64,000 nt of DNA from CADEED01 sp035286365 (GCA_035286365.1 DATHJZ010000108.1:36224-100223); one strand, 5' to 3'. Positions 47,023-56,409 are shown, counted from the first letter of the stretch. A program made the numbers and translations. Notes: a model not told the origin generated them from the letters alone.

Positions 47023-47032
47023 AGCATCAGCA

Positions 47033-48334
47033 GTGCGCAAACTGACAGGGCTCATGTTGCTTGCGTTTACGTTGATGCTGCCCGTGACATCCGTGCTGCG
47101 CGCGCAGCCGAAGCCGCCCGCGCCCAGGAGCAACGGTCTGGCGTTGACGCCACCGATGGGCTGGAGCAGTTGGAATGACTTCGGCGACGAAATCACCGAG
47201 CAGATCGTGCTCGAGACGATCGACGCCATGGTTGCGAACGGCATGCGGGATGCGGGCTATGTGTTCGCGAACCTGGATGACGGCTGGCAGCGCTACAAGG
47301 GCGCGCGCCAGGAACATCCGCTCGAGTTCGACCCGGTGAAGTTTCCGCGCGGCATCAAGTACCTCGCCGATTACGCGCACGAGCGCGGCATGAAGCTTGG
47401 TATCTACTCGGGCCCGGGGCAAACTACCTGCGCCGGTTACACCGGAAGCATAGGGCACGAAGCCCAGGACGCGGCGCTATTCGCATCCTGGGGCATCGAT
47501 CATCTCAAGTACGACAGCTGCTGCTCGCACCGCGCCGCACCGCAGGCCGAACTGCAAAGAGTCTTCCGCACCATGTCGAACGAGCTCATGAAGCAGAAGC
47601 GCGGCATCGTGCTGCATGCCTGCCACTGCGGCTGGGGTGACATCTGGAAATGGGCCGCGGACCTTGGTGTGAATCACTGGCGCATCGGCCAGGACATCTC
47701 CGACGACTTCAACTACCCGGGCAACCGCGAGAAGTACTATTTCGACGTGCTCGATCAACTCGATCGCGGCGTGGGTCTCGAGCAGTACTCAGGCCCCGGC
47801 CACTGGAACGACTACGACATGCTGATCGTCGGGCTGAACGGCAAGAGCCGCCAGCTGGTCGGCACGGGCGCGTCGAACACGGAGTACCGCACGCATTTCA
47901 GCCTGTGGGCGATGGTGGATTCGCCGCTGCTCGTGGGTTCCGACGTGCGGCATCTCGACGCGTACACGCTCGCGACCCTGACCAATAAAGAGATCATCGC
48001 GCTCAACCAGGATAAGGGCGGCTCGATCGCGGAACGCGTGGTGGACAACGGCGAGCAGCAGATCTTCTCGAAGGAGCTGGAAGATGGAAGCGTCGCCGTA
48101 CTGCTGCTCAATCGCGGCGCGGCCACGGCCGACATGACCTTCCTGCCGAGGCGCGATCTCGGCGCGCCGATGGATCGCTTTTCCGTGCGCGACCTGTGGG
48201 CGCATACCGACCTGGGCTCGCACGACACCGCGTTCACGACCGAAGTGCAAAGCCATGAGGCGCGCGTATTCCTGATCCGCCAGCTGGCCACCAGCGTCAA
48301 TGGCCGCTTGCAGCCCGATGCCACGGCACACTAG
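47033..48334 (+). CDS. GH27 alpha-galactosidase / alpha-N-acetylgalactosaminidase
   Basis: 433 residues from GTG 47033, signal peptide (LTGLMLLAFTLMLPVTSV). The GH27 start ALTPPMGWSSWNDFG is followed by the nucleophile in LKYDSC (Asp161) and the acid/base in WRIGQDISDDF (Asp221). In alpha-galactosidases the segment before the acid/base reads CEWG, its Glu touching the sugar 2-OH; here it reads CGWGD (Gly200), leaving room for an N-acetyl group. This supports removal of terminal alpha-GalNAc in the periplasm. A C-terminal beta-sandwich domain is present. It precedes the permease by 7 bases. Confidence 0.9.
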   Translation: MRKLTGLMLLAFTLMLPVTSVLRAQPKPPAPRSNGLALTPPMGWSSWNDFGDEITEQIVLETIDAMVANGMRDAGYVFANLDDGWQRYKGARQEHPLEFDPVKFPRGIKYLADYAHERGMKLGIYSGPGQTTCAGYTGSIGHEAQDAALFASWGIDHLKYDSCCSHRAAPQAELQRVFRTMSNELMKQKRGIVLHACHCGWGDIWKWAADLGVNHWRIGQDISDDFNYPGNREKYYFDVLDQLDRGVGLEQYSGPGHWNDYDMLIVGLNGKSRQLVGTGASNTEYRTHFSLWAMVDSPLLVGSDVRHLDAYTLATLTNKEIIALNQDKGGSIAERVVDNGEQQIFSKELEDGSVAVLLLNRGAATADMTFLPRRDLGAPMDRFSVRDLWAHTDLGSHDTAFTTEVQSHEARVFLIRQLATSVNGRLQPDATAH

Positions 48335-48341
48335 GTAGACC

Positions 48342-49229
48342 ATGCGCCACTGGCTGACTCATGCATTGATCACGATGCTCCTGTGGGGCGTGTGGGGTGC
48401 GTTCGCGGGGTTGCCCGGCGAGCACGGCATCCCCGAGACGGTGAACTACGTGATCTGGGCGCTGACCATGATCCCGCCGGCGCTGATCGTGATGAAGATG
48501 AGCGGCGAGGCGCTCAAGCGCGATTCGCGCTCGATTGCACTCGGGCTCGCGATCGGCGTGCTCGGGGCGGGCGGTCAGCTGCTGCTGTTCCACGCCGTAC
48601 GCATCGGCCCGCCTTATCTGATCTTCCCTATCATCTCGCTGTCACCCGCATTGACGATCGCGCTGGCGTTCGGCCTGTTAGGCGAACGCACCGGCAAGCT
48701 CGGCCTGCTCGGCATCGCGCTGGCGTTGTTGTCGCTGCCGCTGTTCGACTACCGGGCCGACGGCGAGGCGGCGGGATACGGCCTGTGGTTCCTGATGGCG
48801 GTGGCAATCCTCGTGGCCTGGGGTGCGCAGGCATATTTCATCAAGCTGGCGAACGCGACGATGGATGCTGCCAGCATCTTCTTCTACATGACGCTGAGCG
48901 GCCTCTTGTTCATTCCGGTCGCGCTGGCAATGACGGATTTCTCGCAGCCGATCAATAGCCACGTGGATGGCTGGGGCCTTGCCGCGGTCATTCAGTCGCT
49001 GAACGCCGTTGGCGCATTGACGCTGGTATTCGCATTCCGCTACGGCAAAGCCATCATCGTCTCGCCGCTGGTGAATGCGGGCGCGCCGCTGTTGACCGCC
49101 TGCATCTCGCTGGGATTGGCCGGCATGATGCCGGGCCCCTTGAAGTTCGCAGGGATCGCACTCGCGCTGGTGGCGGCGCTGTTGCTGGCGCTGCAACCCG
49201 AAGAGCCGACGAAAGGGCAGAAGGCATGA
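48342..49229 (+). CDS. DMT-family (EamA-like) permease
   Basis: 295 residues with ten hydrophobic segments in two halves, the arrangement of drug/metabolite transporters (EamA). Good landmarks are LLFHAVRIGPPYLIFPIISLSP in the first half and ALTLVFAFRYGKAIIVSPLV in the second. Aga loci known in other bacteria use PTS or MFS permeases, so a DMT permease would be a different solution for moving GalNAc or a product across the inner membrane. The gene overlaps the GatZ-like gene as ATGA, which ties it to the pathway. Confidence 0.82.
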   Translation: MRHWLTHALITMLLWGVWGAFAGLPGEHGIPETVNYVIWALTMIPPALIVMKMSGEALKRDSRSIALGLAIGVLGAGGQLLLFHAVRIGPPYLIFPIISLSPALTIALAFGLLGERTGKLGLLGIALALLSLPLFDYRADGEAAGYGLWFLMAVAILVAWGAQAYFIKLANATMDAASIFFYMTLSGLLFIPVALAMTDFSQPINSHVDGWGLAAVIQSLNAVGALTLVFAFRYGKAIIVSPLVNAGAPLLTACISLGLAGMMPGPLKFAGIALALVAALLLALQPEEPTKGQKA

Positions 49230-50497
49230 AGGCCCTGGTCGACATCCTGGCGCGGCACAAGCGCGGCGAGGGCGCAGGAATCTACTCGCTGTGCACGGCT
49301 CATCCGTGGGTGATCGAAGCGGCGATGCACGAGGCGAAGAACACCGGCACGCCATTGCTGATCGAAGCCACCTGCAACCAGGTGAACCAGTACGGCGGCT
49401 ACACCGGCATGACGCCGGTAGCCTTTCGCGACTTCGTGCACGCGATTGCCGATCGCGTGGGCCTCGCACGCGAGCGCGTGTGGTTAGGCGGCGATCACCT
49501 CGGGCCGAACGTCTGGCAGAAGGAGCCGGCCGAAGCCGCGATGCAGCGTGCCGACGAGCTGGTCGACCAGTACGTTGCCGCGGGCTTCCGAAAAATCCAT
49601 CTCGATTGTTCGATGGCCTGCGCCGACGATCCGGCGCCGCTGCCGGAGGCGCTGATCGCGTCACGCGCGGCGCGGCTCGCAGGTATTGCCGAGCGCGCCT
49701 GGCAGCGCGCCGGTGGTGAGGCGCCGGTCTACGTGATCGGTACCGAGGTGCCGATTCCCGGTGGTGCGGCGGAAGAGCTGCAGCAGTTGACGGTGACATC
49801 GCCCGAAGCCGTAGCGTTCACGATCGAAACGCATCGCAAGGCGTTCGCCGCCGCGGCGCTCGATTCCGCGTGGCCGCGCGTGATCGCGCTCGTGGTGCAG
49901 CCGGGCGTCGAGTTCGACCTGCACAAGGTCGTGGACTATCAACCCGACAAGGCGCGTACGCTTGCGGCCTGCATCGAGCGCGATCCGCAATTCGTGTTCG
50001 AGGCCCATTCCACCGACTACCAGACGGCCGAGAATCTGGCAGCCCTCGTGCGCGATCATTTCGCGATCCTGAAAGTGGGGCCGGGCGCCACCTTCGCGCT
50101 GCGCGAAACATTATGGGCGCTCGCGGCCATCGAGAGCGAGCTGCCCGGACTCGCACATCCTTCGAGACTTCCCGAGGTGGCGTTGCGCGTGATGCGCGAG
50201 AATCCCGCGCAATGGCGCGGGCACTACCATGACGCGGCCAATGAGTCGCTGGACCTGGCCTACAGTCTCAGTGACCGTATTCGCTACTACTGGCCGCACC
50301 CCGAAGTCGCCCAATCGTGCGCAAGATTGTTAGAGAATCTCAGGAGCCGTTCTTTGCCGCTGACACTGGTGAGCCAATACCTGCCGCGCCAATATGCAGC
50401 GATCCGTGTACGCGGGCTCGACCCGTCGGTCGATGCGCTGCTGCGGGATGGCGTGGCCGAGTCGATCCGGCCGTACGTGCGGGCGTGCGGAGCATGA
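49226..50497 (+). CDS. agaZ: GatZ/AgaZ (KbaZ) family tagatose pathway protein
   Basis: 423 residues, the normal length of the family. Conserved parts are GIYSLCTAHPWVIEAAM, LIEATCNQVNQYGGYTGM, WLGGDHLGPNVWQ, IHLDCSMAC and VFEAHSTDYQ. GatZ/KbaZ proteins are the accessory subunit of class II tagatose-1,6-bisphosphate aldolase; in Shewanella-type Aga loci the same family is assigned as tagatose-6-phosphate kinase (AgaZ). No GatY/KbaY aldolase gene is in the window. Both ends overlap neighbours as ATGA. Confidence 0.9.
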   Translation: MKALVDILARHKRGEGAGIYSLCTAHPWVIEAAMHEAKNTGTPLLIEATCNQVNQYGGYTGMTPVAFRDFVHAIADRVGLARERVWLGGDHLGPNVWQKEPAEAAMQRADELVDQYVAAGFRKIHLDCSMACADDPAPLPEALIASRAARLAGIAERAWQRAGGEAPVYVIGTEVPIPGGAAEELQQLTVTSPEAVAFTIETHRKAFAAAALDSAWPRVIALVVQPGVEFDLHKVVDYQPDKARTLAACIERDPQFVFEAHSTDYQTAENLAALVRDHFAILKVGPGATFALRETLWALAAIESELPGLAHPSRLPEVALRVMRENPAQWRGHYHDAANESLDLAYSLSDRIRYYWPHPEVAQSCARLLENLRSRSLPLTLVSQYLPRQYAAIRVRGLDPSVDALLRDGVAESIRPYVRACGA

Positions 50498-51648
50498 GCG
50501 CGGAAATGAAAGTGACGGGCGGCGAGTGGACTGCGCGGGAAATCGCGCAGCAGCCGGCCGTGTGGCTCGAGGTTGCAGATCTCGTGGCGCGTGAACGCGC
50601 CCGGCTCGATGCCTTCATTGCGCCGCTGCTGGCCGATGCGGGAGTGCGCATCGTCCTGACCGGCGCCGGTACTTCTTCGTACATCGGTGGCTGCCTCGCT
50701 CCCGGCCTGGCAGGGAAGCTGGGCAGGCGGGTCGACTCCGTCGCCACCACCGATCTCGTATCCGGGCCGCATCTGTATCTGCAGCGGGACGTGCCCACCT
50801 TGCTGGTGTCGTTCGCGCGCTCGGGCGGCAGTCCGGAAAGCGTCGCCGCGGTCGAGCTCGCCGACCGCGCGCTCGATCATGTGCATCACCTCGTGATCAC
50901 CTGCAACGCCGCCGGGGCGCTCGCGCAACGCATGACCGCGGCGCGCAATGCCTGCGTGCTGGTGTTGCCCGATGCGACCAACGATCGCGCGTTTGCGATG
51001 ACCTCGAGCTTCACCTCCATGGTGCTGGTGGCCGCGCTGATATTCGGCGCGATTCCCGCCAGCGCCGTAGCGGCGCTGGCGCGTGCCGGCGACGCCGCAT
51101 TGCCGCGCGCGCGGCTGCTCGCCACGGAACTCGCCGCGCGGAGTTTCGAGCGCGTGGTCTACCTGGGCAGCAATTCCTTGCAGGCGCTGGCGGCCGAGTC
51201 CGCGCTCAAGATGCTCGAGCTCACCGACGGGCGTACGGTGGCGGTGTCGCAGTCGACGCTCGGGTTCCGCCATGGCCCGAAGACGATCGTCAACGCGCGC
51301 ACGCTGGTGGTGATGTTCGTGTCGAACGATCCCTACACCCGCGCCTACGACCGGGATCTGCTCGATGAATTGCGCCGCGAAGCGCGCGCCGGCGCCATTG
51401 TCGCAGTGGGCGCGCCCACGGGCGTGGCCCAAGGCGACCGGCTCGAATTACCCGGCACGGACGACATGAACGACCTGGCGCTCGCGCTGGTCGATGTCGT
51501 ATTCGCGCAGTTGTTAGGCTTGAACCAGTCGTTGCGGTTCGGTTTGACACCCGACAACCCCAACGCCAGCGGGGTCGTCAGCCGCGTCGTACAGGGCGTC
51601 ACGGTTCATCCATGGTCGCGTGAGCTCGCCGATGTTTCTCGGCGTTGA
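50494..51648 (+). CDS. agaS: SIS-domain sugar isomerase/deaminase AgaS
   Basis: 384 residues from ATG 50494, overlapping the upstream stop; an open reading from 50317 is antisense-like inside agaZ and is rejected. Two SIS domains are present: IVLTGAGTSSYIGGCLAP and SFARSGGSPESVAAVEL in the first, VVYLGSNSLQALAAESALK and FRHGPKTIVN in the second. AgaS converts galactosamine-6-phosphate to tagatose-6-phosphate with loss of ammonia. The last 29 bases overlap the kinase gene. Confidence 0.88.
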   Translation: MSAEMKVTGGEWTAREIAQQPAVWLEVADLVARERARLDAFIAPLLADAGVRIVLTGAGTSSYIGGCLAPGLAGKLGRRVDSVATTDLVSGPHLYLQRDVPTLLVSFARSGGSPESVAAVELADRALDHVHHLVITCNAAGALAQRMTAARNACVLVLPDATNDRAFAMTSSFTSMVLVAALIFGAIPASAVAALARAGDAALPRARLLATELAARSFERVVYLGSNSLQALAAESALKMLELTDGRTVAVSQSTLGFRHGPKTIVNARTLVVMFVSNDPYTRAYDRDLLDELRREARAGAIVAVGAPTGVAQGDRLELPGTDDMNDLALALVDVVFAQLLGLNQSLRFGLTPDNPNASGVVSRVVQGVTVHPWSRELADVSRR

Positions 51649-52618
51649 CGGTGGCGGAACCAAGACTGCATTCGTGCTGGTCGATGCACGCGGCGGAATC
51701 CGCGCGAGCCACGTGATCGGCAGCGTCAGTCATCTGTCGGAAGGATTCGAGCGGGCTGCCGCGCTGCTCGCGGAGGGCACGCGCGCCGCCATCGAGCGTG
51801 CCGGCACCGCCACCACCCAGATCGATTTCGCGTTTTTCGCGCTCGGCTCCTACGGCGAAGACAGCGCTGTGACCGCGCGGCTCGATGCCATGCCCGGAAG
51901 TCTGTTCGATGCGGGCCGCTTTCGCTGCGGCAACGACATGCTGGCCAGTTGGGCGGGCTCGCTGGCCTGCGAGGACGGTATCAGCGTCATCGCCGGCACC
52001 GGCTCCATGGCCTATGGAGAGTACGCCAGCAGATCCGCGCGCGCGGGCGGCTGGGGAGAACTGATCGGCGACGAGGGCTCGGCGTACTGGATCGCGCGCG
52101 AAGGCATGAATCTCTTCTCGCGCATGAGCGATGGGCGCGCGCCGCGCGGGCCGTTGCTCGCCCTGGTACGCGATCGGCTGGGGCTCGACGTCGATCTCGA
52201 TCTGTGCGCGCGGATCTATGGTGGCCATGCCAATGCGCGCGGTACGTTTGCCCAGTTTGCGCGGCTGGTGCACGAAGCCGCGGACCGTGGCGATGCCGGG
52301 GCGCGCGCGATCTTCATGCGTGCCGCCGCGGAACTGGTCGACACCGTCATGTCGGTGCGTCGCGCGCTCGAGGTGCCGCCGTCCGTATCGCTGCCCGTGT
52401 CGTATTCGGGCGGCGCATTTTCGGGATCGGCATGGCTGGTCGATGCGTTCAAGGTGGCGCTGGCCGGCGCCGCGGAGCCGTTCGAGTGCCGCGTGCCGCA
52501 GTTTCCACCGGTCGTAGGCGCAGCCTTGTACGCGGCGCGGCTGGCCGGCACGCCGCTCGATGCCGCGGCGTTGGCGAGCCTGCGGGTGAGTTGCACAGAA
52601 GCGAGGTTGCCGTCATGA
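51620..52618 (+). CDS. BadF/BadG-type N-acetylhexosamine kinase
   Basis: 332 residues from GTG 51620 (alternative ATG 51632). The ATP-phosphate motif FLGVDGGGTKTAF is at residues 6-18. Other family features are CGNDMLASWAG, VIAGTGSMAYGEYA and ARAGGWGELIGDEGSAYWIA, all typical of NAGK-like kinases of the BadF/BadG/BcrA/BcrD group. In this locus it most likely phosphorylates cytoplasmic GalNAc (or GlcNAc) at O6, giving the substrate for deacetylation. The start overlaps agaS by 29 bases, and the stop overlaps the next ATG. Confidence 0.87.
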   Translation: MSSPMFLGVDGGGTKTAFVLVDARGGIRASHVIGSVSHLSEGFERAAALLAEGTRAAIERAGTATTQIDFAFFALGSYGEDSAVTARLDAMPGSLFDAGRFRCGNDMLASWAGSLACEDGISVIAGTGSMAYGEYASRSARAGGWGELIGDEGSAYWIAREGMNLFSRMSDGRAPRGPLLALVRDRLGLDVDLDLCARIYGGHANARGTFAQFARLVHEAADRGDAGARAIFMRAAAELVDTVMSVRRALEVPPSVSLPVSYSGGAFSGSAWLVDAFKVALAGAAEPFECRVPQFPPVVGAALYAARLAGTPLDAAALASLRVSCTEARLPS

Positions 52619-53688
52619 AGCATGCAGTGTTGTGTTTGTTGGCTCTCGGTGTCACCACGCTCGCGTCGGCGGCGCCGCCCACCTACCGCGAATCCGATTT
52701 CGCGCGAGTCGAGAAAGTGGACACCCACATGCATCTGCGCGGCGCACTACCCGTGTTCATGGCGCGCGCGCAGGCCGACAACTTTCGCATACTGACGATC
52801 AACGTGAACTACGGGGACTTCCCGCCGCTCGACCTGCAGCTGCGCGATGCCGTCGCGCTGCATACGGCGTACCCGTCGGTGGTTGCGTTCGCTGCGACCT
52901 TCGATGCCAAGGGCAGCGAGAGCCCGGACTGGCTGCCGCGCACGCAGCGCAAGCTGGACGAGGCACTCGCGCAGGGTGCCGTTGCCGTCAAAGTGTGGAA
53001 GGACATCGGCATGCAGTGGCGCGACGCCGATGGCCGCGCGGTCATGATCGACGACGCACGCTTTGCGCCGATCTTCACGACGCTCGCCGAGCGCGGCGTG
53101 TGCGTGCTCGGTCACCAGGGTGAGCCGCGCAACGCGTGGCTGCCGCTCGACAAGATGACGATCAACGGCGACCGGCAGTACTTCACCGAGCATCCGCAGT
53201 ACCACATGTTCGCGCATCCGGAGTGGCCGAGCTATGAAGAGCAGCTTGCCGCGCGCGACCGGTGGTTAGAGCAAAACCCGCGCCTGTGTTTCGTCGGCGT
53301 GCACCTGGCGTCGCTCGAATGGGACGTCGCGCGTATCGGCGAATTCCTGCGCAAACATCCCTCGGCGTCGGTCGATCTCGCCGCACGCCTGGTGCACCTG
53401 CAGCTGCAGTCCGTTGCCGAGCGCGGGAAAGTGCGCGCGTTCTTTATCGAGTTCCAGGACCGCATTCTCTACGGCACCGACCTCGCCAACGGCGAACAGC
53501 CGGACGCCGCGTTTGCGGATGAGGTTCACGCCTCGTGGATCGCGGACTGGCGCTTCCTGGCCGGCAATTCCCGGCTGACCTCGACGGATTTCGACGGCAC
53601 TTTCCGCGGCCTGGCGCTGCCACGCACAGTCATCGACAAGATCTACGGCGGCAACGCGCTGCGGCTGTTTCCGAACGCCTGGAAATAG
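52615..53688 (+). CDS. Exported amidohydrolase (Amidohydro_2 family)
   Basis: 357 residues from ATG 52615, with a signal peptide (AVLCLLALGVTTLASAAP). The metal motif is VDTHMHLRG (HxH), followed by AVAVKVWKDIG (possible lysine ligand), VLGHQGEP, FVGVHLAS and a final LYGTDLANGE. The fold is the TIM-barrel amidohydrolase_2 type, which acts on decarboxylation or lactone hydrolysis more often than sugar deacetylation. It occupies the place where Aga loci carry the AgaA deacetylase, but it is exported and of another branch. It closes the operon; a hairpin follows. Confidence 0.83.
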   Translation: MKHAVLCLLALGVTTLASAAPPTYRESDFARVEKVDTHMHLRGALPVFMARAQADNFRILTINVNYGDFPPLDLQLRDAVALHTAYPSVVAFAATFDAKGSESPDWLPRTQRKLDEALAQGAVAVKVWKDIGMQWRDADGRAVMIDDARFAPIFTTLAERGVCVLGHQGEPRNAWLPLDKMTINGDRQYFTEHPQYHMFAHPEWPSYEEQLAARDRWLEQNPRLCFVGVHLASLEWDVARIGEFLRKHPSASVDLAARLVHLQLQSVAERGKVRAFFIEFQDRILYGTDLANGEQPDAAFADEVHASWIADWRFLAGNSRLTSTDFDGTFRGLALPRTVIDKIYGGNALRLFPNAWK

Positions 53689-53697
53689 GGGACATAA

Positions 53698-53720
53698 GGG
53701 GGATTTTCCGAGCATCCCCC
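53698..53720. repeat. Hairpin after the amidohydrolase gene
   Basis: A 7-base stem GGGGGAT/ATCCCCC (53698-53704, 53714-53720) encloses a 9-base loop. The preceding GGGGACATAAGGGGG resembles REP-like sequence. There is no T-run, so this may be a REP-like unit or a transcript-end stabiliser and not an intrinsic terminator. Confidence 0.5.
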
Positions 53721-53808
53721 GGATTGCCAGTCGCGGACCGGAAACACAGGCCATCGCTTGTAACCGCCGCCATTGCCGGTATTCTTTTCACGTCAGGGAA
53801 CGGTCTGC

Positions 53809-56409
53809 GTGAAAACAGCAAGAACATACGCCACGTGCGCTTTCGTCGCCGTACTGCAATCAGCCGCCTGGTCGGCGCCGCAGCCGTACCGCGTCGCGGC
53901 CGAGCCCGCCTGGGTCCAGGTCGCGGACGACGCGCCGCTGGCGGCCGCCACGGCGCCGGTCGAGCGGGGCGACGCCGACTATCTATTGGTCGACCACCAA
54001 GTGCGGCTCACGCACGTGACCACGCACTACACGCGTTTCGTCGAGCGGCTGGTGAGCCAGGCGTCGGTCGACGCAGGCGCGCAGATCTCGATCGAAATCG
54101 ACCCCGACCATGAGCGCGTCCTGCTGCACGAGGTGCGCGTGTTCCGCGCCGGCCGCGTGCTCGACAAATTGCGTGACGCGCGCAAATCACTCCTGAATCG
54201 CGAAGCAGGGCTCGACGAGGGGCTCATCAACGGGCGCGTCACCCTGCACGTGTTGTTGCGCGACGTGCGCGTGGGCGACGTCCTCGACTATGCGTACAGC
54301 GTCGAGCGCACCGATCCCATCCGTGAGCGTGGCTACAACGAATGGTTCAGCACGCAATGGTCGACGCCGGTGCGGCGCTTTCGATTGCGCGTAGTGCGCC
54401 CGCAGGACCGGCCGCTGCAGATCAAGGACGAGAGTCAGTTCGCGGCTCCGGCGCAGGCGCGTAACGGCGAATGGCTGGAAACGGTGTGGGACGCGCACGA
54501 CATCAAGCCGCTGCCCGACGAGGCGCAACGTCCGAAGTGGTTCTTCTACTACCCGCGTATCGAGATCAGCGAGTTCGCGGACTGGAACGCGGTGCGTAAC
54601 TGGGCCATTCCGCTGTACGCAGTGAAGGCGGGGCCGAGCGCGGAAATGCGCGAGCTGCTCGCCGAGCTCGCGGCCGAACCGGCCCCCGCCGCGCGCATCC
54701 TCAAGGCAGTGCGCTTCGTGCAGGACGACATTCGTTACACCGGGCTCGAAATCGGCGCCGGCGCGTACCGGCCGACGCAGCCCGATGTGGTGCTCGCGCG
54801 CCGCTACGGCGACTGCAAGGACAAGGTGCTGCTGCTGGTCACGCTGCTGCGCGCCCTCGGCGTCGAGGCGACTCCTGCGCTGGTGAATGCGGGCCACGGA
54901 CGGGGGATCGCGGAACGGCTGCCCATGCCGAGCGCCTTCGATCACGTGATCGCGCGCATCCATTGGAACGATCGTGACTACTGGGTTGACGCGACCGCAA
55001 GCGGCCAGGGAGGTGCGCTCGAAACGCTGGTGCAGGCGGACTTTGGCCTCGCACTCGTGCTCGATGCGAAGGCGGGCGCTCTCGAGCCGATTCCACCGCG
55101 CGAGGGCAAGGCCGCCGCGAGCCACGTGCTCGAGACTTACGATTTCCGCAAGGGAACCGACAAGGCCGTGTCCTTCAGCGTGCAGACGGAGTACCGCGAC
55201 GAGCAGGCGGATGACATGCGGGTGCGGCTGCGCACCGTCACCGCGACCCAGATCGGAAAGGATTATCTGGATTACTACCGCAAGACCTACAGCGGCATCC
55301 GTGCCGTCAAACCACTCGGCATCGAGGACGACCGCGCCGCAAATCTGCTGACGCTCGACGAGTCCTACGAAATCGATACGCCGTTTGAAAAGGATGACGA
55401 GGGCACGCGCCAGTTCTACATGGAGGCGTTCCTGATCACCGATCGCACCGGTATTCCGAAGGAGACTGTGCGCACGACGCCGCTGGCGCGCTCGTTTCCG
55501 CTGCACGTGCGCCACGAAATAGTGGCCTATCTACCTGGAAAGTGGGACATCACCACCGCCAATGTGGCGATCTCCGATCCGGCGTTCGAGTACACGTCGA
55601 AAGGAAAATTCCACGACGGCAAGCTCGAGCTCGCGTATGAGCTGCACAACACCGCCGATCACGTGCCGCTCGCGAACCTCAAGAGTTTCCTTGCGCAACT
55701 CGACAAGGCGCACGACGACGCGTTTTACCGTCTGACCGATGGCGAGGAGGCGCCGGCGCCGGTCGTGCAGCCCGCTGCCAGGCCAGCCGGTCCGAGCATC
55801 GAGATGATCGTGACACTGCTCCTGGGGCTCGGTGTCGGCGTAGCTGTGTCGCTGGCGCTGGCACGCGTACCCTGGCAACTACCCGCGGCGGAATCCGACG
55901 CGCCGGTCGGTTTCGGCGGATGGCTCGTACTGCCGATTCTCGGCGCGCTGATAACGCCATTCCTGATGAGCTTCAACATCTGGAAATGGTTCGGCGATAT
56001 CGGGACCGCCGAGCAGTTCGACGGCATCGCGACGAAAGTGCAGGCGTTCCTGTTACTGGAATTCCTGACGATCAGCGCACTGCTCGTCATGAGCCTGTTC
56101 ACGCTGTGGTTCATGTTCCGCCGCCTGCGGAGCTTCCCGTTCGCATTCATCGTGCTGCATTCGGGCGGATTGCTGATGCTGGTGCTGGATCTGATTGCAA
56201 TCTGGTTGCAGGGAGATCACTTGGCAAAAGAACGCCACCAGGCGGTCGTCGCGTTGTCGACCCGTGGCGTATCGTCGCTGCTGTGGATCACCTACATGGC
56301 GGTTTCGCAACGCGTCCGCGCCACCTTCATCAGGCCGGAGCGGGCAAGTGACCTTCCGGCCGCCGCGGCGCCAGCTCCGGTCCTGGTTCCGGGGGCGATC
56401 GGCGCCTGA
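53809..56409 (+). CDS. DUF3857/transglutaminase-like membrane protein
   Basis: 866 residues from GTG 53809, signal peptide (TCAFVAVLQSAAWSAP). A DUF3857 domain (about 40-250) precedes a transglutaminase-like domain with a full triad: Cys336 in RYGDCKDK, His379 in AFDHVIAR and Asp394 in YWVDATA. A beta-rich DUF3858-like section follows (about 440-630), then four or five membrane helices from about 665 to 835. Such proteins are exported or membrane-bound peptidase- or cross-linker-like enzymes of unknown substrate. Here the C-terminal helices put the enzymatic part in the periplasm. Confidence 0.87.
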   Translation: MKTARTYATCAFVAVLQSAAWSAPQPYRVAAEPAWVQVADDAPLAAATAPVERGDADYLLVDHQVRLTHVTTHYTRFVERLVSQASVDAGAQISIEIDPDHERVLLHEVRVFRAGRVLDKLRDARKSLLNREAGLDEGLINGRVTLHVLLRDVRVGDVLDYAYSVERTDPIRERGYNEWFSTQWSTPVRRFRLRVVRPQDRPLQIKDESQFAAPAQARNGEWLETVWDAHDIKPLPDEAQRPKWFFYYPRIEISEFADWNAVRNWAIPLYAVKAGPSAEMRELLAELAAEPAPAARILKAVRFVQDDIRYTGLEIGAGAYRPTQPDVVLARRYGDCKDKVLLLVTLLRALGVEATPALVNAGHGRGIAERLPMPSAFDHVIARIHWNDRDYWVDATASGQGGALETLVQADFGLALVLDAKAGALEPIPPREGKAAASHVLETYDFRKGTDKAVSFSVQTEYRDEQADDMRVRLRTVTATQIGKDYLDYYRKTYSGIRAVKPLGIEDDRAANLLTLDESYEIDTPFEKDDEGTRQFYMEAFLITDRTGIPKETVRTTPLARSFPLHVRHEIVAYLPGKWDITTANVAISDPAFEYTSKGKFHDGKLELAYELHNTADHVPLANLKSFLAQLDKAHDDAFYRLTDGEEAPAPVVQPAARPAGPSIEMIVTLLLGLGVGVAVSLALARVPWQLPAAESDAPVGFGGWLVLPILGALITPFLMSFNIWKWFGDIGTAEQFDGIATKVQAFLLLEFLTISALLVMSLFTLWFMFRRLRSFPFAFIVLHSGGLLMLVLDLIAIWLQGDHLAKERHQAVVALSTRGVSSLLWITYMAVSQRVRATFIRPERASDLPAAAAPAPVLVPGAIGA

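Noticed and set aside
45859..47244. Open reading of 461 codons on the - strand
   Set aside because: Antisense to the TonB receptor and glycosidase genes, both of which have clear family motifs.
50317..50493. N-terminal extension of the AgaS reading frame
   Set aside because: It lies within agaZ in another frame and carries no SIS-domain sequence; ATG 50494 overlaps the agaZ stop as is usual in this operon.
53698..53720. Intrinsic terminator after the amidohydrolase gene
   Set aside because: The stem is GC-rich but no T-run follows on either strand, so I list it only as a hairpin or REP-like unit.
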